Source: Mactra quadrangularis
Taxonomy: Eukaryota > Mollusca > Bivalvia > Venerida > Mactridae
Length of the DNA stretch: 64,000 bases
Assembly (NCBI GenBank): GCA_025267735.1
Contig: CM046303.1
Coordinates: 41,119,380-41,183,379 of the forward strand
Reading direction: 5' to 3'
The notes beneath the pieces were generated by a model. The model did no database searches and was not told the origin of the DNA. It saw nothing but the letters and a program-made list of their open reading frames with translations. Both the position numbers and the translations under genes were made by a program. Positions 11,705-24,300 of this stretch are shown here, piece after piece (position 1 is the first letter of the stretch; every line of letters begins with the position of its first letter).

Positions 11705-14010
11705 ATGGGGATGTTTTTACTTGCTTATCTCAGCACAATATTTGCTGTTACAGTTGTGAACTCTCAAAATGCCATGGTGACTTTGGATATCGGTGGTCAA
11801 AATGTCGAGGTGTATGGTATTGAAGAGACATTACCATTTGAAGGAATCGACTTGACATACCATAAATATCTTGGAATTCCATTTGCCCAGCCACCTATTG
11901 GAGACCTTAGATTTAGAAGACCTGAACCAGTTCAACAAATGGAGTCACCTTTCAACGCTACAAAATTAAGTATGGTTTGTGTACAGTTTGGTGTAGGCAT
12001 TAACATGTCTGAATCTGAAGACTGCCTGTATCTAAATGTTTACGTTCCAGGAAGACCAGCTGATTCGTCATCAGGTCATGCTGTAGGGGTATGGGTCTAT
12101 GGAGGAGGTTTTACAGATGGTTCCGCTAGCGAATATGATGGTATGTTTATGTCTCTCTATGGAAATGTTATTATCGTTACGATCAATTATAGACTTGGAT
12201 TGTTTGGTTCACTGTCAACTGGAGACGATAATGCACCGGGTAATTATGCATTTTGGGATCAACGTTTGGCATTTAAATGGGTCCATGACAACATAGGACA
12301 GTTTGGTGGAGATAACAACAGAGTGACAATATTTGGAGAATCAGCAGGTGCTATAAGCGTTTCAATACATTCACTAGCGCCCCTGAATCATGGTTTATTT
12401 CAAAGAGTCATAGCTCAAAGTGGATGCGCCATTATGCCATCAGCCTTTATATTGGATTCTAATCCAATGGAATATACTTCAAAGGTAGGAGAAAGTATGG
12501 GATGCGATCTCACAACAAAATCATCAGTGATGGATTGTCTTAGAAGCAAATCACATGAAGACATAGTAAAAACTGTAAAAACTCTGCAAGAAAAAGGTTT
12601 ACTCGATCCCCTTTTTCATTATGTTTTAGATGAGCTAGTAACCAAAGAGCTTGCTACCATGTCTACAATGAAGGATTATACGACTCGTGAAGAAGTCGAA
12701 TTTTACCGATCACTCGATGTAATGAATGGATTTAACTCACACGAAGGAGCATACTTATTAGATTTCATTATGCCTGAAAAAAGTCCAAATTATTTCATTA
12801 ACGCTACAGAAATGAAAACAATTACTGAATTTGTATTCAACTATATGTTTATGGCGCCTACAGACACAAGCGTAATTGATATGATAATGCATGAATATAT
12901 GGATTGGAACAATCCTAACGATGCAGAAATGCGGTTACAATTTATAAAAATGGTGGGAGATTATTTATTCGGAGCACCAGCTATTGAAACCAGTCACATG
13001 CATGCATTATCAACAACCTCTGGCAGCAACTACATGTATCACTTCACAGCTAACCCGGCCTACCCATCTACCTCTATAATGCCGACACCAGATTGGGTTC
13101 CGGGAGCCAATCATGCGGATGAGTTGTACTTCGTTTTTGGTGTAGAGACCTTCATACCAGACAAAGATCCAAGCACATCATGGGAAATTAAACTTTCACG
13201 TAAAATGATAACTTATTGGACAAATTTTATGAAATCTGGGTAAGTTGGAATTATATTTATATGAGAATTTATATATTTTATTGAATCAACGAACACACGT
13301 GATCTAGCGTGATAAATTAATATGTTTAAAAGAAAAACAGAGGATGAAGTAAAATAATGATAATAATCGTACCGATTGTTATGAAAGTCATGATAAGTTA
13401 TATATTGAAGTTCATATATTAGCATGTATTATTGACATACTTCAAAATTGTAAACTGAGAATTGGACAGGATATTATAAATACATGTACATATGCTTCTT
13501 ATATGTTTATGTAAATGTACTTCTTAAGACCGACATCCGACTATACAATACATAAATAAATCTTTTTAGTGTTATCATTTATTAAGTTTATTGACATAAG
13601 AATTTATGGTCATTATTTATTGGTATACAGCCTTCAAGTAATTGAGTACATGTAAAAGTCATATAATTTGTCAATGTCATATAAAACTAATGAAAATTAC
13701 ATGTATAATATATAATATTTTGTTCTATTTCAGAAATCCTAATAGCCCAGACCAAGTAAGTCCATTATGGCCAGAATACAAGATGGATTCACAAACATAT
13801 CTTACACTTGAAGAAGATACAACTGATAAATCTGTTGGTCAATTTCTATTAGCCAAGGAAAGTCATTTTTGGAATCAAGTTTATCCTGCCATCACAAAGG
13901 TGATAAATGAAAAGGAACACGGTGGTGAAAAGTGTGTATCGTCGGCTATGAAAGTTGTTTCAACATTGATGTGGCCATTATTGTTTACCGTGTTTATATT
14001 AGTTCTATAG
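11705..14010 (+). CDS. Carboxylesterase/cholinesterase-like protein, two exons, about 603 aa
   Basis: Exons 11705-13239 and 13734-14010 join through a split Gly codon (donor GTAAGT, acceptor ttctatttcag). The start gives a typical signal peptide (hydrophobic residues 3-18, NSQ after it). Seen: EDCLYLN at 105-111, an oxyanion-loop VYGGGF at 131-136, the nucleophile elbow GESAG with Ser213, Glu347 in SHEGAYLL, and His470 in GANHADELYF, so the Ser-Glu-His triad is complete. The second exon carries NPNSPD and WPEY and ends in a hydrophobic stretch (WPLLFTVFILVL) that could be a GPI signal or membrane anchor. The length suits the type B carboxylesterase/cholinesterase family. The segment before EDCLYLN lacks the Trp that binds choline in acetylcholinesterase, so I infer a general carboxylesterase hydrolysing esters outside the cell or on its surface. 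The substrate is unknown. Confidence 0.88.
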
Positions 14011-14097
14011 TTTATTACGACCATTGTATTTTTATCATTGATGAAATAATATCTTATATAACATTAATTTACATGTATTAGAATGTTGTATTTTTTG

Positions 14098-14823
14098 TTA
14101 TTGTACGATTATATTGAACTGTCCGATTGCATAAATCAAAACGCCACATAACACGGAATATTTAATGCTCGGATAAACTTCGGTAGTTCACATGGAGTGT
14201 ATTGCTAGCACATAACACTGATGTATTAAGTCTTATTTGCAGTGAGTATCGAAGTTTGATTCGCCGGGTGGTAACTGGTAAGACGGTCAATCTGCAAACA
14301 TTTTAGACTTTTAGTCATGGGTACAAATCCCGTTTAAATCGTGTACGGAACGCGTAAAACACAATGCTTTCGTGCATCAAGAAAATTATTATAGTCTTTG
14401 TTAGATTTTTCCGCCCAAATTCGACACTATAAAAGAGAACGCCCAGTAGCGCAAACGACACTGCTAGTGAAACTGAATTATATTTGAGATCGTTTGTTTT
14501 GTAACTTGTTTTATTTATGGTTCAAAAAGATACTGAATAAAATAAAACAAAATATCCAGAAATTAAAAATGCTCACAATAAAAAAAAATAAAAAATGGCA
14601 TCTTTAGAGTTTGAACTCGCAACCCTTATAAAAATAGATGTTCTGAAGTATTTCACTTTAACCGTACTATTCAGTCAGACGAGATATCGACACTAATTTA
14701 AGCTACACATTGTATTTATTATTGCAAAATTCTATACAATTATAGAACGCGGAAAATAATGTAGACAGTGTGCGATAATCATGTAATTATGCAATCGGAC
14801 AGTTCAATGTAATCATACAATAC
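14098..14823. mobile_element. MITE-like element with 34-bp TIRs and two inverted tRNA-like segments
   Basis: The left end (tattgtacgattatattgaa, then ctgtccgattgcata) matches the reverse complement of the right end with about two mismatches. It starts about 90 bases after the esterase stop. Inside, a tRNA-like stretch near 14270-14345 (+; B-box-like gggtacaaatcccg) and another near 14600-14690 (-; B-box-like gagttcaaactc when reversed) face each other. No ORF. Confidence 0.7.
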
Positions 14824-15690
14824 TACAATACTCGTATCTTCTCCGATGTTTTGTTATCGAACATGTGTTTATAAAGAAAGTTCAATTACGTCGCCTTTGG
14901 GCTACATAACATTATATCTTATTATAAAATCTAGAATATTTTAACTGAAATCTTACAATTTTTAGAAATAATTGATGTTGTGATTAAAGATCATTATTTT
15001 ATGTTTAAATATTTACCTATTAATATTTACACAAAGTAGATCAACCTTCTCATGAACTTAACATTTTTTAATTTCTACTTCAACGTGTACTTGTATAAGT
15101 AGATTTTTTTCATTATTTTATAATCTCTACTTAAACTTTTAATTAGAATTTCTATTTGTTCGGAACTTCATAATTCAGACCATATCGGATTTTGTTTACC
15201 GAATCCAGAAGTAGTCCCTCAGTAAAGAGTAGAGAGCAATTCATACAGATCGTCTACTATGACAAGCGCAATCATTTACATACGTAAACTTGAAACCCGG
15301 ACTACTTATTAAGCGTAGGTATAGTCGATGATAAGTTATGCGTCAGAATGACGGAATTAAACAAGATATGGCACAAATGTTTATCTTGTTTTGACAGTGT
15401 GTCGCCTGCAACAACCGTGTCGATACTTTAAAGGGCTTGACCGATTACTTGGGTCAAGTGTCCTTCCTCTTCGACATGGTTCCAGATTAGGGTGAAAAAT
15501 CACTTCTGTGATAGTTCTAGTTCAGATTCTTTGAAGTTAAAAGGTTGATACAAAAAATCTATGTCTTTGAATAAAATTGTTAACAACAAGCAATTTCCTC
15601 TTTCAAAGACTTAAACCTGTGTGATTTTTCAAAATTCAATATATTACCAAGATTTTGAGCAAGAAATTTCAAATACTTAAAAATATGACC
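14824..15690. other. Unassigned AT-rich region
   Basis: No gene, tRNA or bounded element recognised. Confidence 0.4.
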
Positions 15691-15697
15691 ACCTATG

Positions 15698-16010
15698 TCA
15701 CGCTTTGTTTCCATTATTTGAAAACTGCCCACTAAAAGGTGCATACTTATCTATCAAGTTGGTAAGCTTACTAATTATGTCTAGAAGTTCTTCAGCATCC
15801 AAATTCAGAGAATTAATTTGAAATAATTCTTTTTTGCACGCTTTAATATCAATTGCTCTTAACTTTCTAAAGGTAATAGTTTTGCTAATTGACGTAGATT
15901 TAGTTTCATCGATGTTAGAAATAACAGCAAAATGGTCCAGTCTCAAATTCTCCTGATAATAACATAGTCCAGGATCGGTCATCACAATATAGTGTTACAA
16001 GTTACAACCA
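15698..16010 (-). pseudogene. LINE fragment: end of endonuclease domain and linker toward reverse transcriptase
   Basis: Read on the minus strand, a short TLDVVVTCNTIL-like motif (compare the HTLDLV-type motif near the end of AP-endonuclease domains) is followed, one frame away, by LRLDHFAVISNIDETKS, then KTITFRKLRAIDI and LTNLIDKYAPF. The order SDHFAV, then TFRKL, then L.DK.AP is typical of the region between endonuclease and reverse transcriptase in CR1/Jockey-like non-LTR elements. The frameshift and the absence of flanking LINE domains show a dead fragment. Confidence 0.7.
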
Positions 16011-16028
16011 CATCAAGTGTGTGACTTT

Positions 16029-16295
16029 TCTTTTTTACTGGGTTTAACACCGTGCCAACAAAATTTAGGTCATTTTACGGCGTCCAGCGCGACTAATCTA
16101 GCTTTCCTGAATCTTGGTCTATAACCAGTATACTCACCTACTCTCCCACAAGGCTGGAAACTTCTCCATATTATCTAATCAATGAAGGAAAATTGACTTT
16201 ATTGTCAAATTTTCATGGAAGGGTATAACCTCCCTGGTGAAATCCGAACCCCCTTTGGAACACGAGATTCCAAATCCCGGCGCGCTACAATTGTG
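16029..16295 (-). repeat. SINE family B copy
   Basis: In forward orientation it starts with the reversed tail (actgggtttaacaccgtg) and ends with the reversed tRNA-like head (ggaacacgagattccaaatc). It matches the copies at 39578-39853, 53812-54078 and 60627-60891. Confidence 0.8.
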
Positions 16296-16512
16296 TGACA
16301 CTTCACATGATTTGGTTCCTTTACCCACTGCTTCACCAAAAGAATCTAGTACATATGAAATCAAAGCGCTGAAGGCACTGACTTTGTTCGGGTTTAAAAA
16401 GTAAAATGAGATTTCCGGCTCCAACTACGTTTGTACACAAAGAACAGTTCAGTGATAGGTAGAACAGCATTGTTCCGGTTCAAAACACTTCAAACAATCG
16501 ACCTATAAATAC

Positions 16513-16622
16513 AGCAGGTTAACTGAGTTGTCCACGTGTTGAGTTGTCCACGGGTTGAGTTGTCCCGGCTTACGGGTTGAGTTGTCCCGGGTTGAGTTGG
16601 ATTCGGGTTGAGTTGTCCCGGT
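16513..16622. repeat. Minisatellite of gggttgagttgtccc units
   Basis: About six imperfect copies of a 15-20 base unit with core gttgagttgtcc. Reverse-complement units (ggacaactcaac) form a second array at 23936-24062. Confidence 0.8.
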
Positions 16623-17205
16623 CCCGATACAAGGGACCTTTACCTTACATAAGCCAGATTAGTTATACATGTACTTCTTATCGTCTGCTTGTTAACGCGT
16701 AATGCGGACTACATTAATTGCAGTAGTAATTATCCCTTGGAATGCGCACACACAGCCGAATGTAATCGTCCGCGACAAATTTTGATAAGGATCTGCCACA
16801 GTCCACTACTAAACATGAGGAAACCCCATGTAAAAATCACAGAATGTCTGTTTGTTCCGATATCAAGATGAAGATTTAAATACCGACAAGTACAATATCA
16901 TTTTCTTCTGTTGCATATTCACAAAGATGGCCATTCTTTTTCCAGAAATTTAGAAGATTTTGAAGCATTTGCTTTAAGGGGGGGGGGCTATAAACATTAA
17001 CAAGGCACATATTGTATACATCTATGTCTTAAAGACTGTCAAATAGTTCGAACTGTGACAATTGTCTAGATTTCAGCTTTTTCAATGCTATTGAGCTCTT
17101 ATATATCAAGGCAACGCCCCCACCACGGCGGAAGCTTCTTATAACCTGCTTCATAATTAGTGGGGTGGATAAATGCCATTTTTTACAAGAATCTTTCATT
17201 TAATT
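16623..17205. other. Unassigned region
   Basis: Contains a short G run near 16978. Otherwise nothing recognised. Confidence 0.4.
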
Positions 17206-18335
17206 CAGTGCTCGAATTTTAGCTCGCATACTCGCAAAATGCGAGTGGATTTTGAAAATTGCGAGTTACTTTAATTTTGACTCGCAAATTTTCGCGAGTT
17301 AAAATTATCCCAGAATATTATTGTCTAAGCTTATGAGGTTCAAATCAGCATTGAAATGGCCAGATAGATCCATGGTATAATTATTGTTGCCGAGGGGCAA
17401 CGCTATTAACAATTATCAAGATTTGAGCATTTTTGTGTCGACACCGGTTGCTGTAAGCCAATCAGAACCATGCATTTGAGGTCACATGATGAAAAAAATT
17501 GACGTCATACAGTCAAAATAGGGGTGTGTGTATGGAATCGTCCACGGCGTGTATTATACGGTTACCTGTTTGTAATACAACAAAATATCATTATTAATGT
17601 ATGAACTATTACCAGTTTCAAGAAAGTTGCAAAATAACACCAGAAAATATGCAAAGCTAATTATAAAATGTGTTTTTCTTTAAAAAAAACCTCCCATTTG
17701 TTGAAAAAATGCAAACCTACCTTCCCTTCTAAAGGGCGAATCTATTTATACGGGAGAAGGTTATCTGTATCCAATCAGCCGAGAGGCGTAACCGGTATCC
17801 ACTGAGACAGGTTTAAGTCACGCCCCTCATAAACATCGCTGTTAGCTTAACGTCCAAGATTCGGAACGCCCTACTGATTCATAGTCCCTATTTGTTTTAC
17901 ATATCGTTACCAGAGCGCGTTTATTCCTGGAATTCTAAAAATAGACTCAATGGTTTTACATATTACCAGGGCACGCTTATACTTGTCTTCTATAAATATA
18001 CTTGGAACGGTTTGGAACTTTGGATACGCTGTGAATGCACGGCTAAACAACGATTTCAAGCATTTTTGGAAATGCTAATACTTGTATAATTATAGATTCA
18101 CAGTAAAACATGTTTGATATTCTTTGCCTAACAAACTTGTTCTATCATTAGTTAAGTATAGTTAGTTTTTAAGTACTAAGTTGCTGTTATATTGCAAATA
18201 CGAATAGTTACTATGTACATGTATGCTATAAATTCTGGAGAAAAATATGAGTGTTTTTTTTTCACATTTTGCGAGTTGAATAAAATCAACTCGCAAAAAA
18301 TTGCAAATCCAAATATTTGTTAAAATCGAGCTCTG
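17206..18335. mobile_element. hAT-like element of the cag-gctcga family, older copy
   Basis: The ends are cagtgctcgaattttag and, reversed, cagagctcgattttaac. Both are followed by several ctcgcaa/ttgcgag short inverted motifs, as in the intact relative at 49484-50484. The flanks (atttaatt and atttagtg) share only five bases, so the TSD is decayed. Inside, a block from about 17440 (aagccaatcagaaccatgca, then tttgaggt) is also found at about 43935-44060, which may mark a separate insertion. No transposase. Confidence 0.7.
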
Positions 18336-18669
18336 ATTTAGTGATACAAGCACCAAAATTGGTACAATTGTTGTACATAGTGTGCTGATTTCAAAAAGCA
18401 CGATTACAACATTCAAATCTATAAGACGGTCGCCATTTTTTTCAAGATGGCCACCATAAATAAGGATTTTTGTTCAGTTTATAATAAATAGGCAATTTTA
18501 ATTTGTTTTCTTGTATCTATCAATAAATGTGAATATATTATGACAAATAAAAAGTTTACCGGCCTCTGATTAAACTCGGTTGAAAATCTACCATTTTTGA
18601 GTAATATACCTTACATGTATATATATATAGCGCTTTTGATTCGAGACCGTGCCGGTCTCCTGTGGGTAA
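18336..18669. other. Unassigned region
   Basis: AT-rich; includes an atatatata run near 18620. Nothing else recognised. Confidence 0.35.
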
Positions 18670-18855
18670 AATAGAATAATCATGGTGATATTCAATTTGA
18701 ATATTTTTCATTTGTAACAATTCTGAACTTTTTGTTTTAGAAAGTCGCCATCTTGGATTTGCTAGCTTGAAATCAACCGTTCAATAGGAACTCTTATACT
18801 ACAAAAAAGCGCTTTCAAAAGGCGCTAGCTAGCGATCGCCTTGTGAAACGTGCCC
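18670..18855. repeat. Half-copy of the gggcacgtt MITE
   Basis: It runs from aatagaataatcatggtgat to gcgctagctagcgatcgcct and aaacgtgccc, and aligns with the right half of the element at 3654-4084. The left half is absent. Confidence 0.65.
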
Positions 18856-19431
18856 CTGATGTTGTTGCCGGTATCCTTGGATTATTAAAGAAACTGTAAG
18901 AAACTATCTGATTGGTTGATTTAGTGAAGAAAAATGACCAAGGCCCCTTCCGAGTGATTAATTAGGTCACATTTGGAACATGTCGACTTTTTTCCGCAGT
19001 TTTTTTGGTAGCCTCGTTTTAAAATAGGAAACCCCGTACGGATTATCTAATCAGACATTGGTTAACAAATTAGATAATTATGTGTGTGACGTATAGGTTA
19101 AATAGTTAGGGGAATCAATATTTCATACTTAAATGAAATAAAAACTGAACAAATATTCTTAGAGAGCAGAACTGAGTGTTTTGTTTATATTTTGCTTAAG
19201 TTAACTTCTAGCTCAGTTAAGTTATGTGAAGAAGTCCTCAGGTAGTTTATAGAAGACTTCTCTAGTTCTATAACACATAGATCTTGTTACCTAGACAAAA
19301 TAGTCGTAATAAATGTTCATTTTAATTGGTATGTATTTCATATGAACAGGCTTTACGTAAATCCACGTTTTCGTCGTGGTGTCCTAGATCTCATGATTCG
19401 TATTAATGACTTGAGACGTAAGAATGTTGGA
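18856..19431. other. Unassigned region
   Basis: Nothing recognised on either strand. Confidence 0.35.
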
Positions 19432-19439
19432 CTAGATAT

Positions 19440-20217
19440 TAGGGCTCTATATCGGTCAGAATGATCGATACGGTATTTGTATCGATACAAAATGATCGAT
19501 ATCCGATATATCATATGATATTTTAATAATAAATTGCATCTTTTTTATAAAACAGCAAAACAGTGTTGTTTGATTCATTTATCTTAACTGTAGTCGCACC
19601 TAACTACTAAATGAACTGTCTTAATTATATTTTAAGTGTTAAAGTCTACGACGTTTGCCTTTTTAAAGAAATAGCATTGCATCTAGTGAGCCTAGTCTAG
19701 ACTCTGCAAAAGGAAAACATTTCTTTCAGTACTTCAGCTACATGTATTTACATGACATATCGCTCGAGTACAATCAATTTCTCTTTGCTTTGAGGATCTG
19801 CCCTTACAAATCCGAGTGGCTTCTGGTTCCCAGAATTGATCTATGTTCTAAACACTGATTGTTGGTTCCCAGGCTAATTAAAAACTTATGTACATATCAA
19901 GGACACTATAACTGCAACAGTTACGTCGCCTTGATTGAAAATAACAAAACATGACGTAATCAGTGTAAAATTTTGCATAAAGGAATATCATTTTAAGTTG
20001 CTGTTCGCCCGCAGGTAAGCCCATACCGAACTGGAAGCAGTAGAATATTGATATGGCGATACAAAATATCAATTGATTTGAGGGCCATGGATTTTATTTG
20101 TATGATCGTCATTGATCGATATTTTGATCGATACGGAAACGTTCGATCCGATATATCTATCGAACCTACAATACCGGTATTCGATATATATCGTATACCG
20201 ATATAGAGCTCTCCCTA
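19440..20217 (+). mobile_element. Non-autonomous hAT-like element, copy 3 of 3
   Basis: It starts TAGGGCTCTATATCGGTCAG. Its right end is slightly expanded (tagagctctcccta). The flanks CTAGATAT and CTAGATAA match at 7 of 8 bases. Same orientation and interior as the copy at 4600-5363. Confidence 0.8.
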
Positions 20218-20497
20218 CTAGATAATTGCCATCTTTGTGTACATTTTGTTGCATAGAATAGTATGATTTATCTCCTGTACCTGGTTTCACGAACTGTTTA
20301 AATTGGCCTTAGTCGCTAAAATGTAATTTATTTTTTATTATAAATTGTATTTTCTGGCATTCTATGTGGTTATTTACAACAATCAAAATGATATCAATAT
20401 ATCAAACCAGGCTTGACTCATTCTGGTTTTGGGTTTGTATATGAATGTAACAATATGTTGTCTTTAATAGATTATTGTATTGAATATATCACAAATG

Positions 20498-20605
20498 TAT
20501 AGGAGTGAACTTGTCCGAGTTGTTATGGTGTTGAACTGGTGATCATTGGATAACCAGCTTTGCATTGAGTTGAATCTCATCCCAAACCATCCTCGGTAAC
20601 CCAGG
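20498..20605 (+). repeat. SINE family D, partial copy
   Basis: The tRNA-like stretch (ttgaactggtgatcattgga, then taaccagc) is the reverse complement of the heads at 24215-24425 and 25645-25822. It lacks the rest of the body. Confidence 0.6.
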
Positions 20606-20638
20606 GTATTATTAGTCAACGATAATACCGAATAACAA

Positions 20639-21018
20639 TAGGGCTGCAACGATTCACTGAAAACAATGCTTCGTTGCAATTCGATTTTTATTAGATTCGA
20701 TTCATTTAATAGTATGGTAATTCCAAATGTACGGTAATGCATTCATTTGAGCTTAAAACTAACTTATATTGATAAAATAAGATTGTTACTTTAACTTTTA
20801 ACATTTATTTCAGAACAATATAAATAAAGCAAACGAATTGTCGCAGTGATTTATCTATCACTATGTTTTCATTGTAACTATAAAACTTAAATCCTTATAA
20901 CTTTGTACATAAGTTTAAAGGCCGGTATCGAATCGAAAATTGCAGGCTCCAAATCAAAATCAAATTGGCGCCTTCGCAATCGATTTTCGAAGTATCAAAT
21001 CGAATCTTTGCAGCCCTA
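20639..21018. mobile_element. Short hAT-like MITE (380 bp)
   Basis: The ends are TAGGGCTGCAACGATTC and GAATCTTTGCAGCCCTA. The flanking octamers aataacaa and gtgaacaa share their last five bases, a possible decayed TSD. The interior has paired cgattc/gaatcg motifs and no ORF. Confidence 0.75.
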
Positions 21019-21232
21019 GTGAACAACAGAATAAATATGGACACATGTTTAACTATACAACAAACAACAATTATTGATGATGGATTTTATTGAATCAATA
21101 CAAATATATATAAAAGTATATTTTAAAAAATATTGTCACTCATTAATTTGCAAAACAGATTGATAAATATTTATCAATATTTAAAGTTTTTTATTTAAGT
21201 CTTTCTAATATCTATTGAATATATTGTCTGTC

Positions 21233-21238
21233 TTTATT
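21233..21238 (-). other. Candidate polyadenylation signal of the Met-rich gene
   Basis: AATAAA on the minus strand about 70 bases after the stop. Further AATAAA copies lie at 21285-21298, immediately after the stop, and are less well placed. Confidence 0.5.
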
Positions 21239-21304
21239 CTATAAAAAATAGTAGATGTATCATAAAGATGATTATTAGTTGTTATTTATTTGTTTATTTA
21301 CAAA

Positions 21305-24300
21305 TTAGTCTTCCCCCATCTTGTCCATCTTCTTGGCGGCTTTCATGTATTCATCTCCCTTCATGCATGACCAGACAGCCAATCTGAAATGTGAAAATAC
21401 TTGTTTGTTTGTTTGTTTGTTTTGACCTCGTATGGCTTTGACTGTTAAAAAGGGGCTTAAAACTCGACCCCATAAACAACATATTTCACTTTATAGAATA
21501 CTTTGAAAAGTGCTTTATTAAAAAAATGAATGCTTGTATTCTATTCCACAATAAAACGATAGACATCGATATCATTGGGATAAATATCGGGATAAATAAT
21601 AGCTATGTCTATGATGTAATAAAAGTGATTTGTAACTTATTTTTTATTTTCTTATTATATTTATATATACAAATATAATTCAGCTTACCTGAAGAAAATT
21701 TCTCCATATTGCTGTTCATTATCGTTGAAGATTCCAATTACTCTATCCATGATTTCTTGGTCAGTCAATTTTTCAAGGTCTGCCCCAAGAGCCTCTACAG
21801 ATTCATCAGTAGTTTGCTGTAGTATACAAAATTATGGATATTATTGTACAGTTTATTTAAAGCCCCATTATCGGTCATTAGTCGGTCAAAAGCTATACAT
21901 AGCTTATGTTTATTATTGTATGTACAAACCGACAGCAAATAAAATTTGTATTTATTTGTATTTGTATTTATCAAAAGTAACAGTGTTTTTTGACTGCTAA
22001 GAGAATAGGCATTTTTCTTTCATGCTTAACTGTGAAACGTCGCGTTATTCGATGAAAATAAACGGTGAAAATATAAATTTTATATTTTCATCGTAGTGAA
22101 AATATAACCTTATATTTTCATCGTTCATGACGTCATATTAGGAGATAAATGACGTCATCTTGGAGTAGAAATGACGTCACGTTATAATTTGTGTAAAATA
22201 CATCAATTAAACACAAAACTAAGCATGAAAGAAACAGAAAATTCGCCGATTTCGGTGTAAGATCGATTTATATTTCACCTTGTGAGCTCAGAAAATGACA
22301 TTTTAACTCGTGGCTACGCCACTCGCGAAAATATGTTTTCTAAGCTCACTCGGTGAAATATATAGAGGATATTCGTCAACTCAAAAAACCACAAAACTAA
22401 GCATGAAAGAAACAGAATATTCGTCAACTTTGGTGCAAGATCGATTTTTATTTCACCGAGTGAGCTCAGAAAACATATTTTCACGAGTGGCATAGCCACG
22501 AGTGAAAATGTCATTTTCTGAGTTCACGAGTTGAAATAAAAAAGATCTTACACCAAAGTTGACGAATATTCTGTTTCTTTCATGCTTAGTTTTGTGGGTT
22601 TTTTTTATGTATTTTACACAAATTATAACGTGACGTCATTTTTACTTCAAGATGACGTCATATTTATCTTTTAATATGACGTCATGAACGATAAAAATAT
22701 AAGGTTATATTTTCACTACGATGAAAATATAAAATTTATATTTTCATCGTTTATTTTCATCGAATAACGCGACGTTTCATCGTAAAGCATGAAAGAAAAA
22801 TCGATCTTACACCGCAATTGGCGAATATCCTCTATATCTATTTCAAACACCTATAATGAACGAGATTTTTTAATCAAATGCAAATAATGCTTAAATATGT
22901 TTATGCTATTAACTTATTACAGCATTTCAAAGTGAAAGTAGATTGAAACCGAAAGTAGAATTTGGTTTTCAATACTTTAAACAATAGATTTGATTTAAGT
23001 ATTTTTAAGAAGAAGTCTTGTTAAAGAAAAGAATGCTCCAAAATACATAATTAAGCTCTAAAACTATTTTGGTTCAGGTATTGAACATAAGCGTATAAAT
23101 GAATATAGTGTGGTCATATAAAAGTACCCCACTTTTTAAAGAAATGGACACTTAGTCAAATTCAAATTTAGAAAGCATAATGATTTGAACAGTTTACTGT
23201 GTCTCTAATACATGTTATATTTTTGATATCTGATATTTTGATGTCTGTAAAACATTTTTTAAGTCTACTGTCGATGAATATATCTTCATATAGTGGCTTT
23301 AAGTACATGACAAATTGTTCTCTTAAGAATTATGTTATCATACAATCATAATTTAACTCTCTAGTGTGTCAAATGAATTTGATTTACATTGTACTTGTTT
23401 ATTTTTTATTTCCAGTCGAAGGCAAAGTTGTAAATAAACCGTCTACAAATACACGTAGTTATAGTATATATATAAAATTGTCTCACCGTAAAGACTTCTC
23501 TGCCGTTTTGTTTATAAGCTGCATATGTGGCGTTGACCATAAAACAAAGACCTTCCATGGCTTCAGAGAATTGGTCTTTCTTTTCCTATAATAGATGAAG
23601 TAATTATTTTATGGCTAAACGACTTCTCATTTATAACTATTCTTATAGTTCGATATACGTACCAATAGTCCAGTAGTTTGTTGGGATTTAAAAACAAAAC
23701 AACAACGAGTACTTATTTTTTTGTTGTATCAAATTATATAATACATATATATCATAAAGCATTTCTAAAAATATCAAATGATCATAAGCGATTTTTAACT
23801 AAGTTGGGTAATTAAAAATATATGTGGTCGATCTCTTATCTACAGGTACAGTTGTAGGGCTGATGTCAGCCGTTGTCAGATATAGTGCTTAGTACAGCAG
23901 CGTGTTCAGTAACAACTGTTAGCGAACGTTACGGATACGGGACAACTCAACTCTTAGACAACTCAACCCATGGACAACTCAACCCAAATTTGGGACAACT
24001 CAAACCGTTAATGAGGTATTGAGTTTTCCATGGTTGGGTTGTCTTCGCGTTGAGTTGTCGTGATCCTTACGGAACGTTTCGGAAAGTTCAGGGTAATTGA
24101 ACACGCTGGTGATAAAAAAATTGAATCCAAATATAAGCGGTAACTAAAACGACTGAACACCTCAATATAAGTGAGAAATTGTTGAAGATTGTTATATTAT
24201 ATCGTACTTATTCATTGTAGCTCGATTGTGAAACAAGTTCTCACAACTTAAATTTATCACTTTTGAGTCCGCTTCCTGATCCCCCAAGTAGCGAGCTAGT

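Noticed and set aside
22310..22514. Small ORFs on both strands in the foldback centre
   Set aside because: They translate an inverted repeat from both sides and look alike for that reason.
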